This document shows positions 36,277 to 47,753 of a stretch of DNA of 64,000 bases, piece by piece. A model generated the notes under the pieces. The model saw nothing but the letters and a program-made list of their open reading frames with translations, had not been told where the DNA came from and searched no databases. The stretch's first letter is position 1. The number at the start of each line of letters is the position of its first letter. Position numbers and translations under genes: made by a program. Source of the DNA: Castanea sativa (Eukaryota > Streptophyta > Magnoliopsida > Fagales > Fagaceae); contig NC_134015.1 of NCBI RefSeq assembly GCF_040712315.1, positions 18,539,614-18,603,613 on the forward strand. Reading direction: 5' to 3'.

Positions 36277-39200
36277 AGTGCCGCCCGCGCAGAGGGGGGT
36301 GGGGTTGACAAAGACCTAGATATTTCTGACTATGCTCTCTACTCCACAAGTCCATGTTGATCCAAATGAAGGGTGTTGGGAAGCTAGCTGTTTAGGAATC
36401 CAGTTGTTCCTAATGGGAATGGATAGGAATTATAGGGAGATTAATGGAAATTGTAGGGAAATTGACTTAATTCGAGGTAGTCACCCTCCATAGAGAGAGA
36501 GAGAGAGAGAGAGATAAAGATGCACTAATGTACTAAGAAATTGGTTTATTCTTCAATTGATATCTAATGTTGAATTACAATCATGTATATATAAGAAACT
36601 AGCTCTAATGTTATTGGCTCATATGGCTCAAAATAATTGGCTAGTTAATTAAACACATGCTTTATGAATTAAGTCATGTGTTAAATGAGCTACACGTGCT
36701 CAAATCCTAACTCATCCTAAGCTCAACTAACTAGCTAAACTACCTAACTAAAGGGATTACAACAATTATTTCATATTCCTAACACTAGCCCTCAACAACT
36801 TTCCTAACAACCATGAGAATACTAAGCTGGAACTGTAGGGGGCTAGGCAACCCCTCTGCAGTTCTACAATGCCAAAAAAAAGGCCCAGGAGTATAAGCCA
36901 TCTATTGTGTTTCTAATGGAGACTAAGCTAGATAGAGTCAAAGAAGCTGGTATTTTGAAGAAATGTGGTTTTTAGAAAGGTTGGGAAGTCCCTTGAGTGG
37001 GACTTAGTGGAGGGTTGCTGCTAGGATGGCTACCAGATTAGAAGCTCACTATCATGCACTGCTCAAAGCACCTAATTCATATAGACTTGCTAGACCATAA
37101 AGGTACCCCTTTTTCAATCACTTTTATTTATGGTTATCCTGAATAGCCTAAAAGGGAGGAAGTTTGGCTTGAGTGCAAACACATAGCAAGAACAAACTGG
37201 TTGTGTATAGGAGACTTTAATCAAATTCTATCTGAAGATGATAAATTTGCATTCTTAGATAGGAAAATCATTGGTGCTGATATTTTTCAACAAACTTTAA
37301 ATGATTTGGGGTTTTGTGAACTTGAGGCCATGGGCCGAAAATTCACTTGGATGAATAAAAGGGGGGATGAAACTTTTGTAATGGAGAGATTAGACAAGGC
37401 TTTTGCATCTGTGGACTCGATTCACTCATAACCACAATATTCCCTTCATAATCAACCCATTTTAAGATCAGATCATGGGGCTATTCTTTTAGATTTTGAA
37501 ATACAACACCCGTTTAAGAGAAGACCTTTTAGATTTGAGAAAATGTTGACCACTCATGACGGGTGTAAATCTATAGTTCAGGAAGCTTGGAAGACAAACA
37601 CTCAAGGGTCTAGGGTTTTCAAATTACAGAACAAGCTCCTTAATGTTAAGAAACTGTTCATTGAATGGTATAGGAAGATGTTTGGAAAAATTGAGAAGGA
37701 AATTAAACACAAATAAATAATGCTACAATCTTTTTAGGATTCAATTCAAATGATGAGAGATGTTAAGAAGGAAAAAGAACTTAGGGAGGATATTGAGAAC
37801 TTAATGGCCAAGAAAGAAATTATGTGGGCTCAAAAAGCTAGGTGTGACTGGATTGTTAAGGGATATAGGAACACTAAGTACTTCCAGACTATAGCTAAAC
37901 AAAGAAGGGCTAGAAATAGGATTCTAAGCCTTAAGCGTGAGAATGGAAATCTAATTGATAATATTGATGAGATTGGAGAGTTCTAGTGGAACACTTCAGA
38001 CATAAATTTACTGAAACAAACCCTAGCACTACCTAATCTATCCTTGAGGAGTTAAGTCCTTGCCTATTCCCAAACTAAATCAAGATCAACAAATGCAACT
38101 AGACTGCCCAATCACTGATGCTGAAATTGAGCTAGCTGTATTCCAATTAGGTTCTCATAAATCTCCTAGACCTGATGGAATTCCAGCTTTCTTTTATCAA
38201 GAATATTGGAATATTGTCAAACAAGATATCCTTGACGCTGTCCATGCCTTTTTCTATTATGGTACACTTCTAAAATCTCTCAACAAAACTTTCAATACCC
38301 TTGTTCCCAAAATTTCTGTTCTTAAGGAAGTCTCACACTTCAAGCCAATAAGCCTTTGCAATGTCACTTATAAGATCATATCCAAGATAATGGTCTCTAG
38401 ACTGAAACCTCTTATGGACAAGCTGATTTCTCCTTTCCATAATGCTTTCATAAAAGGGTGGAATATCATTGACAATATTTTACTAGCCCATGAAATCATT
38501 GATTCTATGAAGAAGAAGAAGGGCAGGAAGAAAGGGTATGAAGCTCTAAAGATAGACATGTGTAAAGCCTATAATAGAGTAAGTTGAACTTTTCTCAAGG
38601 TTATGTTAATATCAATCAATTTTAGTGAACTTGGATTCAATGGATAATGGAATGTGTCTCTTCAATAGAATATTCCCTCCTACTTAATGTGCTAACATCG
38701 TCTCTATTGTCGTCACACAAGTTGAACATCAAAAGAAAATAAAAGGAGTTAAGATTGGTAGGAATGTAATCTCTTTCACTCACCTTTTCTATGCAGATGA
38801 TTCCTTCTTTTTCTTCCAAAATAACAAGGATTCCCTAAGGCAGCTGAAAAGTATAATTCTTTGGTATTGCTCCCTGTTAGGACAATGTATTAACTTCTCA
38901 AAGTCAAATCTCTTATGCTCTCCCAACATTCTTGCAGATACTCAAAAAGCTATGGCTGAATCCTTACAAGTTAACCTTTTTTAAAATCCTAATAAATACC
39001 TGAGATTAAATTTGAAATTGAGAGGTAGGAGAACAACCGATTTTCAGGACTTAGTTGAAAATTTACAAGCTAGATTAAAGGGATGGAGTACCAATCTTTT
39101 ATCTCAGGCAAGGAGGGCAACTCTATCAAATCCGTTCTTAAATCTATGCCCCTTTATACTTTTGCTTATTTCAGTGTGTCTGGATCTATTTGTGATAAGC

Positions 39201-40872
39201 TAGATGCTAAAATTAGAAATTTCTGGTGGGGTCATGGTTCTGGAACTAGGAAGTTGCATCTAGTGGGTTGGGATAAAATTTGCAAAGCAAAGGAGAAAGG
39301 TGGTTTGGGGTTCAAGAAATTTAGTACCTTGAATCAGGCTATGTTAGCCAAATAGTATTGGAGGATTCAAAATAAACTAGACTCTTTGCTAGCAAGGACC
39401 TATAAAGCTAAATATTTCCCTAGAAACACCTTAAAAGAGTGTAACCCAAAACCCCACCACTCATGGACTTGGAGGAGTATTGCCAAAGCAAAATGTATAG
39501 ATTTACAGTAAGGTAGGTGGCTTGTTGGGTCACGACAGCAAATCTCACTCACTCACCCTGACTAGTTCCAAACCTCCAATTAGAAATTAAGAGAAGTTAA
39601 TCTCCTTAATGGTTCAGTGACAGATCTTATTGACTCAAATTCCAGATCTTGGAAGTGTGATTTAATTAGGAGAATATACTCTTACCCTACCTGTGCAAAA
39701 ATTATAAACACTCCTTTCACAAAAGCTGAGGGCAATTCAGATAAGTTGGTGTGGAGGCATTCCAGCTCTGGGGATTATAGAGTCAATCAGGCTTGTTCTT
39801 TAATCCAACAAGACCAACCTAGGGCAGTCAATTAAGGTCTTAATAATACAGGAACTTCTAAAGGTGTTTGGAAACTAATATGGAGGGTGAAACTGCCTTT
39901 TAGGATTCTCACTTTCATTTGGAAAATTATATATGATAGTGTACCTGTTTTTGCTACCCTTAGCAGAAGAGGAATTCAAACCTCTACTAGATGTTTGCTT
40001 TGTGATGCAGAAGAGGAGTCTAGCACTCATCTTTTTCTGAATTGTATATTTGCTAGATCTGCCTGGCATGGTTCAAACCTTAGTATTAGAACTACAGATA
40101 TGAACTATGCCTCTTTAAGACAATGGCTTTTGGGATACATCACCACAAACTTAGTCACAGGTCAATCAAAGATGGAGTTGCTGCAAGCACTGTTCACCAT
40201 ACTATGGACGTTATGGAACCACAGAAATATGGTTCTCCTTAAAAGGGCAGGTTCCTTACCCTCTTGAGGTAGTACTAACCTCTCAAAATCTTATTTGCAA
40301 GTGCAGAGAGGCTTTCCACTAAATTCATGCTCACAAGGAAAGTAAGAAATCCAAGCCTAGGACGCCTGTTTTCAATCAAGACTGGCAAACTCTTATCAAG
40401 GCGGCAGCTTATAAAAATAGGAGACTAGATGATGTGGTTATGCATTTGAAGCAAGGAACATGGAAAGAATACTGTTATTTAGAGGAGGAGCTAGCAGTGG
40501 AAGACAAACTAAGCACCTTGCAATGCAGGGCTATGGTGGAAGCTTTGAACAAGGCAATTGAGTTGAACCTTCATAGAGCAGTCATTATCAGCACTGATAA
40601 AAATTTGGTGGACAAGTGCACCAAACTTAGAAGGCCTACTTGGCAAGACCAAGCCTTGATAACGGATCTCCACAAATCTCACCAGTAGGGCATGATCACT
40701 CAATTTTTGTTTGTAACTAGAGTAGTGATAGCTCAAGTTTTAGATATAGCTGCTTGTGCAGCCAACTTCCTAGTGCACTATATACAACACTCTATGCCTA
40801 ATATAGGCTAACTTTATTTGTAGTACTTTCTTTAACTTTTATCTAATGTTTGATCCTTTTATATATAAAAAA
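36277..40872 (+). mobile_element. L1-like LINE, full length but decayed
   Basis: Domains follow in order on the + strand across frames broken by many stops and shifts. The endonuclease starts at MRILSWNCRGLGNPS (36813); a run of A at about 36873 shifts the frame, and CIGDFNQIL follows at 37204. The reverse transcriptase has LVPKISVLKEVSHFKPISLC, KIDMCKAYNRV (motif A; usual AYDRV) and FYADD at about 38790. The zinc-knuckle tail is CLLCDAEEESSTHLFLNC at about 39993, and the RNase H-like part is CRAMVEALNKAIELNLHRAV at about 40525. The proposed target duplication is gccacatttcc (36266-36276) against gccacctttac (40873-40883), with two mismatches. It cannot encode active protein as read. Confidence 0.85.
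36389..36784 (-). mobile_element. Solo LTR (Copia-like) in the LINE 5' region
   Basis: On + it starts TGTTTAGGAATCC and ends ATTCCTAACA; TSD ctagc is perfect on both sides (36384-36388 and 36785-36789). On the minus strand it has a TATA box cttatatataca and a downstream aataaa about 45 bp on, giving the LTR orientation. There is no internal coding. A (GA)n tract lies at 36494-36514. Confidence 0.88.
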
Positions 40873-40883
40873 GCCACCTTTAC

Positions 40884-41136
40884 TCTTCTTCTTTTTTCCA
40901 TTTTAATTCTAATGTTAGTTATTCTATTTTTTACATATACAAGTCTCAGAGTCTCTAAATTTTTTTTCCACATCTGTCTAATAATAGGATTCTCTTGCTT
41001 CAGTTTCATCATGTTGCATAGCAAAATACTTTCAAATTCATATGTTTAGAAAACTTGAAAAGTAGGGCTAGATATGTAAAAGTACCAATTTAAACACTCC
41101 TAAATTTTAGATAAATTTTAAAAAGTAGTTTTTTTT

Positions 41137-41171
<35 letters not shown>

Positions 41172-41785
41172 GTAAGTCTATAACTTATTTTAATTTAATG
41201 GTAACTCCTTATCCAAGTCCCTTAAAATTAGACATTTTCATCTCTCCTTATTATTCCTTTTGAAAGGTAAGTCAGTTACTAAAATCAAACATCAATAACT
41301 GCCTCTCTTCCTCTTTTTAATCTTAAAAAAAAAAAAACTTCTTTCTATTTTTCTCTTAGAGGAAGGAGTAATCCTTTCTTACAAGGTACTTCTTATAGTG
41401 CTTTTTTAAAATTGTTTTATTGTTCATATGATTTTGATTGTTCTATATGATTTTTAGTTGTTTTTTCTCTTTTATTTTTCTGGAAAATTTTGACACTAAA
41501 CCAAAAAAAAAAAAAAAAAACTACATTAAACACGCAAAGCGCATGTGGTGAGGCTAGTGTGTGTGTGTGTGTGTATATATTTGGATACGTTTTTTTTTTT
41601 TATAGAAAATCTGGATTAGTAGGAAAGTGTCATATTTTATAGGCATTTTAAGTGGAATTGGAGATATATTTTTACCAGATTGTTCTCAAGTTTTTTCCCT
41701 ATTAAACGTAAGCTTTAGGGGTATTTTTGAACTACATAAAAGTCTAGTCCAAAAAGGAGAATCCTCTTATAAGTAGTGTGCGTGC

Positions 41786-41853
<68 letters not shown>

Positions 41854-42369
41854 CCCTCTCCAATTCTCTCTCAACTCTCTCCTCTTCTTAACCAACCACC
41901 CACACAAATTGTAACTGCAACCAAATAATCCAACATAACTAACCACTACCCAACCCCACACATGATGACATGCACATCAACCCACACAAATACACCACTA
42001 ATTCTAGGACTACAATTTGTTTCATACATTTTACCACAGCTCTCTTTTGTGGATTGCTCACAAAACACTTTGTGTGGTAATACCCACACCGGCAAAGGTG
42101 GCATGGGCTAGACCACCACCACTACTAATATGGGTCTCTCCCATAACTGCCTCTACTTCTTTCTCGTTCCAATTGATGTTGATGTCAGCCTTTGCAACCT
42201 TAACTTCCTCAGTTTTGAGAACCACACCAACTACAACATTGTTGAAGTCCTCAATGTGTGAGCGACCGCAACCCTGACCCGCCCATTTTTTCTCAAACTG
42301 GGTCTAACTCACACAAACAAGTGGGATTGTGATGCTCAAAATGTCGAATTCACTGTAAAATATACTCCC
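40884..42369. other. Intergenic DNA with microsatellites
   Basis: It contains (CT)n at 41142-41169, (GT)n at about 41559-41572 and a long (TA)n at 41789-41851. After that, 41870-42300 is C-rich and less A/T-rich; open frames there (one reads IDVDVSLCNLNFLSFENHTN) do not fit a family I know. No supported gene. Confidence 0.45.
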
Positions 42370-42465
42370 CCCCCTAGATCGAGGGTTTAACATGGAGTCG
42401 CTACTTATTTAATTTAAATGGAAAAATAAGAAAACCTTCACTATAAAAAAAAAACGCTTCTGTTG

Positions 42466-42504
<39 letters not shown>

Positions 42505-43270
42505 CAATTTACATCAATCTTGTAGCAAAAATTTACAATTCTTTTTTAGTCCTAGGTACAATCTAAGAAAGTAAATTACATTGCTTTGTTTCCTAGTTAC
42601 ATTCTAAAAAATGTAAAATCGTATATATAAGAGCCTAATCTAGAACCCTTGATCTTGGTTCGGAGGCTAATTTATGAGATGGGAAGGGATTAAGCACCCA
42701 TCTCGCCTGATAAAACTGGTCTCCTAGGTTAAGGTGGCCAATATCATGTCATGTCAAATAAATACAAACAATATATTATATAAACATGTTAATTTGCAAG
42801 AATTGTAAACAAATATGTGTTGGAGAATTTGACATAAAGAGAAACAAAAAGTGAAATTTGTTAGATAACAATTTAAATGTAAAGAAAGCATGAAAGTAAT
42901 GGCAAGTTCATCCAAGAAATTAATGTAAACAAGGAATTCCTAGCCTAGACATGTTCATCTAAGCATGTGAAGGAAAACAAAATTGTCATGTTATTTGTCA
43001 TCAACATAATTGCAAAAGAAAATTTATTTTTAGGCCTACTAATCATCCAAGCAATCATGAGAAGAACAAAGAAAAATCACCTGAACATGTTCATCCAAGT
43101 ATTTAAGTGAAAACTATAATGTTAATTAGACTTGTTAGTCTAAGCATTCAAAAAAGAGAGAAACATGTTATGAAAAGTATGTTATGAAAAGCAAATAATA
43201 ACTTAGTAGCGTTCATCCAAGCATGTGAAGGAAAATAGAGAATTGCCATGCTATTTCTCTAAACATGTTC

Positions 43271-44663
43271 TGTTAGGATTAGTGCTCTTAAATCCTATTG
43301 TATGATGCTATGTATGACATTATGTTATGATTAATAAAGTTGTTTTATTATTATCTAAAATAATGGTAACATAAATATTTGGACATTATCATATATTCCA
43401 TGAAATGCATAGTATGTGATTTATGTGATTTAGTCACACAAAAGATAAAAATCACAACTTCTTTGTAAACTCAGAATTTTAGTTCATAGTTGGTGGTAAA
43501 ATTGGGCATTTCATCTGCGAAGACTATAACATATCAACTAAGATGATTTGTCTTGATCATGGAAGTGAAAACTTCTAGTTGATATGTTGATATGTTCTAA
43601 GAGATAAGACTTACTGAACTAGACAACTGTGAGATTTATTATTCTCTTAATGACTGTCAAATGAATAATAAATCTCACGACTTCTATTTACATCAATTCT
43701 TAATCCTGAGAGAATAATGAACCTGATCATGACGTGTAGGTTGCTTTGATATATTAGGAGTGAGATCTAAAGTCACAATCAAAACCTTAGTATATTGGAC
43801 AACTACATTTAGTGTTGATGGAACATATATTCTCAAGATGAAATTTATAATCTCTTAACGAAGATATAAAATATTCCCTTGAGATAAATTTAATGAGTTT
43901 GGCTATTCAGAATGTTAGGCATAACCACTTTAGTAAAAAGTTACTAAAGTATATATTTATAAAATTGGATTTCATAAATATATGATGAATAACTTAAAGG
44001 ATTAAACCGGATACTTAAGGATTAAGATGTAGTAATCTTCAAAGCGGTAGTCAACACATATGACTTTGTATTACTACAAATATTTTAATGAAGGGGTTGT
44101 ATGTATAATAAAGTCTTGGGATATAATTTATTAATAAGGCCTAGAGTGTAATTACATTTATATAGTGGTATTAAATATAATTAATGGTAACTTTGGACTT
44201 GTCAAGAGTTGACAGAAAAGCCCAAGGCCTATTGGAGCTAGAGTCTTATTTGTTCTCTTTTAATCCCACTCCAAGTCACATACTAAAGACTAATTGAAAT
44301 GGCCCAAGAGGCTAATCCAATTAGATAATCAATTAAATATAAGGAGAGAAACATACAAAATTTTGTAAGAAATGAAATGGTGTGTATGTGAGTGTAAGTC
44401 ACTCTCTTATTCTCCTTGAACACATACGTGTAAACTGATTAAGAGACCACACTTCTTGGACATAAGTGGAATTGGAGGAAAGATTAAAAGTGTTCACGAG
44501 TACTTCTAATCTTTGGTTTTGAATTTCACCGCACCAAGGTACACTATCTTGTTCTTGAATTCTAAAATTTACATAGTACATGTTAATAATTGCGAATGGA
44601 GCAGATCCATTAAGTTTCCGCTACGTATGTTTTGTATGCAATACAAACTATGTTTTTCCAACA
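43271..44663. mobile_element. Solo LTR, 1393 bp
   Basis: It starts TGTTAGGATTAG and ends TTTTTCCAACA. Perfect 5-bp duplications tgttc flank it (43266-43270, 44664-44668). Without it the host repeat reads catgttc|atct, as in the neighbouring copies, so the insertion and its boundaries are clear. No coding sequence. Confidence 0.93.
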
Positions 44664-44987
44664 TGTTCATCTAGAGAAAATAAAAATATTTAGACATGTT
44701 CGTTTAAGCATTTAAAAAAAGAGTAAAACAACTACATAGACATGTTCATCTAAGCATTCAAAAGAAAGTTGTGCATTAGCCTAGAAGTGTTCATCTAAGC
44801 TTTCAGGAGAAAGTTGTGTATTAGTCCAGAAGTGTTCATCTAAGCATGTAAAAGGAATATCAATGAGATATATAGGCATGTTCATCCAAGCATATCATGA
44901 AATAAACAAATAATGACTTGAAAGCATTTATTCAAGCATGTGCAGAAACTTAAAGAACATAATTAACTACTTATCAACATAGAGCAT

Positions 44988-45790
44988 AAATTAAAGGGGG
45001 AAGTGATCACTTAAAGTGCTAAGGAGAATGCAAGGAAGTACTAAATTACAACCAAAGTAAGAACAATGGTTGCACAACAACTTTTATTTTCTTCTTTCTT
45101 ACTAGCTTTCCAGAGGGAATTGAGGTTTCGAAAATGGAAGAGGCCTTCTCTATTTATAGGGGAAGGGATGGCTTAGTTTAAAACTAAATTATTAGCTTTC
45201 TTCTGAAGCTAAGGGAGGAGATAAACATGTTTAAATGAGCAGCATAAAGCATAAATGAGCAGTATAAAGCATAAATTAAAAGGGGGTAAGTGATCACTTA
45301 AAGGGCTAGGGAGAAAGCAAGGAAGTACTAAACTACAACCAAAGTAAGAATAATGGTTGCACAACAGTTTTTCTTTTTTGCTTTCTCACTAGCTCTCTAG
45401 AGAAAATCGGGGTTCTGAAAATGGAAGGGGTCTTCTATATTTATAGGGGAAGGGATGGCTTGCTTTCAAAACTAAGTTATTAGCTTTTTTCTGAAGCTAA
45501 GGGAGGAGATAAACATGTTTAAATGAGCAGCATAGAGCATAAATTAAAAGGGGGAAGCAATCACTTAAAGGGCTAGGGAGAAAGTAAGGAAGTACTAAAC
45601 TACAACCAAAGTTAGAATAATGCTTGCACAACAGCTTTTCTTTTTTGCTTTCTCACTAGCTCTCTAGAGAAAATCGGGGTTTTGAAAATGGAATAGGTCT
45701 TCTCTATTTATAGGGGAAGGGATGGATTAGCTTTAAAGCTAAGTTATTAGCCTTCTTCTAAAGCTAAGGGCGGAGATAAACCTGTTTAAA
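44988..45790 (+). repeat. Three tandem cassettes, each with a TATA-like box
   Basis: Units start at 44988, 45273 and 45541 (270-285 bp). Each has 'gatcactt' or variant, 'aaggaagtactaaa', 'ttgcacaac', a pyrimidine-rich stretch and a TATA-like ctatttatagggg at 45151, 45438 and 45715, followed by gaagggatggctt. This looks like repeated U3 promoter DNA of an LTR. Unit 1 has a short extra copy of ataaatgagcag. Confidence 0.75.
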
Positions 45791-46510
45791 TGAGCTGGAA
45801 TTGATTTGGTGTTGATCCCCATTTGAATTTTCAATTTTGAAAGGAAGTTAAAGATGATGCTGAACTTGTGTTATCTTCTGCACTTGTTTCGTATTTTGGC
45901 TCTAACTTTCTGTTCAAAATTCCAATTGATTCAAGATTAGTGTTTTCTGAAATAAAATTCAATTCTCTACAACTTTTCTAGAAATAGAGAAAACCAAATT
46001 TCAACGTTTTCCAAGCCAAGAATACGATTCAAATTGCTGCTAAAAATAGTAATGTTTTTTTTATCATTTTTTTGTTTTTTGAAATTTTTCATAGGATGTA
46101 TCTATTTCTTTATCCAAATTATTTTTCAAAAAGCTTTCTTCTGAAGCTAAGGGAAGGGATAAGCCTATTAGATAAGCTTGAACAATTTGAGGTTGATCCC
46201 CATTTGAAATTTTGAATGAAATTTGAAGATAATGTTGAATTTGTGTTATCTTCTACACCTGTTTTGTATTTTGACCATAACTTTCTACTCAAAACTCCAT
46301 TGATTCTAAATTGGTGTTTTTGGAAATAAAATTTAATTCTCTACAATTTTTCCAGAAATAGAGAAAACTAAATTTCAACGTTTTCTAGGCCAAAAATGGA
46401 TTCAAGTAGCTGCTGAAGATAATATCGTTTTTTGAGCTTTTTTATTTTATTTTTTTTCATGGATCATGTCTTTTTCTCTCCAAATTGTTTTTTGAAAGAG
46501 CAGATAAGAT
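45746..46510 (+). repeat. Two-copy tandem repeat, unit about 381 bp
   Basis: The segment with ttcttctaaagctaaggg, ttgatccccatttgaa, tgtgttatcttct and caaatttcaacgttttc occurs at about 45746-46126 and 46132-46510, with many substitutions. Both copies end in T-rich DNA. Confidence 0.75.
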
Positions 46511-46800
46511 GCCATAAAGAAAAACATTTTTTATTAAAAAAAAATGTAACCCAATCAAAATTCACACTTAATTAATTTTAAATTAAATCTTGTTGGAATC
46601 AAACAAAATTATGTGTTTAAAATAGGATGTAATCAACCCCATTGTGTAAGTGAGCCATGATCATTGAAAATTGTTTGTATGATAACTTTTGATCAGGTGG
46701 TCCGATCAAATCCCAATATTTGTTTTGTATCACAAATCTGAAGATCTACCTATTGATTAAATACAAGTTGTAAAATAGGATGTTTACACAATGGCGATTG

Positions 46801-47360
46801 ATGCCTTGATCAACCCCCTTCACAACAAGTTTGTGCCAGAGCTGGCTCTACGGCTCTACCAATTGCCAATTAAGACAATTTCCTAAGACCCTTATACAAA
46901 ATAAGTCTCATAATCTTGTTCATATAGAATGGTATATAATTATATTTGTGTAACAATTTAAAATGAAATTTATCACATACTTTTTTTACACAAAAATTTA
47001 TCACCTAATTTAATTATTTATTCCATCTTTTTTTATTCTTTTTTGTTTTTTGAAAGTGTTAATGCCTACCTAAAAATTCAAGAGCCCCATATAATTTTTT
47101 TTTCCTCACTTACAAAAGGACTTTCATCACATTAAAAAAAGAAAAAAAAAATCCCATCTTTACATCATCAATTATTACATCTAGACATCATCATCATCTA
47201 AATATACTTTCCCTCTGTCTAAAAGCTTTTTATTTTATTTTATTTTATTTTATTTTTTTATGGGTGTAAAAACATTTCTTAATAATCAATCTCCATTAAA
47301 TCACTTTTTTTCATCTTATCTCTAAACTTATTCTCCTATCTAAAATCAATTATCATTTAT
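46801..47360. other. A/T-rich intergenic DNA
   Basis: A short open stretch at 46791-46887 (reads AIDALINPLHNKFVPELA) has no known family. Poly(A/T) tracts follow. No gene supported. Confidence 0.4.
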
Positions 47361-47600
47361 GAGGATTAGACATTAGTCATGTTAACATTTCATTTTGAAT
47401 AAGGTTTTATAGTTTTTTTTTTTGAAAAAGAATAAGGTTTTGTAGTTGAGGATTAAATATTAGTCATGTTAACATTTCATTTTGAATAAGGTTTTATAGT
47501 TTTTCTTTTTTTTTTTTGAAAAAGAATAAGGTTTTGTAGTTGATGTGGTTGCTCTTAGTCATGTTAACATTTCATTTTGAATATGGTTTTATAGTTGAGG
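47361..47600 (+). repeat. Tandem repeat, 2.5 copies of about 90 bp
   Basis: The core tagtcatgttaacatttcat followed by tttgaataaggttttatag occurs three times (from about 47373, 47460 and 47556). Copies are separated by T-runs and 'gaaaaagaataaggttttg'. Confidence 0.8.
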
Positions 47601-47681
47601 TGAGACCCTTTTTGTTTGGATAAGTTTTTTTTTAAAAAAAAATCTGAGAGTTAGATTTCTTTCGTAAAATTATAGAAAGAA

Positions 47682-47753
47682 AGGTCCCACCGGGAGTCGA
47701 ACCCAGGTCGCTGGATTCAAAGTCCAGAGTGCTAACCACTACACCATGGAACC
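47682..47753 (-). tRNA. trnQ-UUG: tRNA-Gln (anticodon TTG)
   Basis: The minus strand folds as a 72-nt tRNA: acceptor GGTTCCA pairs with TGGGACC (one G-T pair), and the anticodon arm is CTGGA-CTTTGAA-TCCAG with anticodon TTG, read as glutamine (CAA codons). The T arm has GGTTCGACTCC, which fits the B box, and TGGTGTAGTGG fits the A box. There is no intron. The discriminator base is T, and a T-run for pol III termination lies just after it (47669-47666). Confidence 0.95.

Larger units (their letters stand above)
42370..46800. mobile_element. Non-coding retroelement-like repeat block
   Basis: The left part has tagatcgagggtttaacatg, ggagtcgctacttatttaat and ggaagggattaagcaccca, phrases that are common in plant Gypsy LTR and UTR repeats. 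From about 42930 to 44945 a degenerate unit near 'catgttcatctaagcatg' recurs many times. Tandem arrays follow at 44988-45790 and 45746-46510. There is no gag-pol coding. Outer boundaries and target duplication were not found, so the block may be several elements. A solo LTR (43271-44663) interrupts it. Confidence 0.55.

Noticed and set aside
36374..36784. LTR start at TGTTGGGAAG (36374)
   Set aside because: The flanks do not match there; starting at 36389 gives perfect ctagc duplications.
36277..40872. Active retrotransposon
   Set aside because: There are many stops and shifts in every domain, so it cannot be active as read.
42930..44945. CRISPR-like array (regular repeats and spacers)
   Set aside because: Repeats are degenerate and unequally spaced, in plant DNA, with no associated genes.
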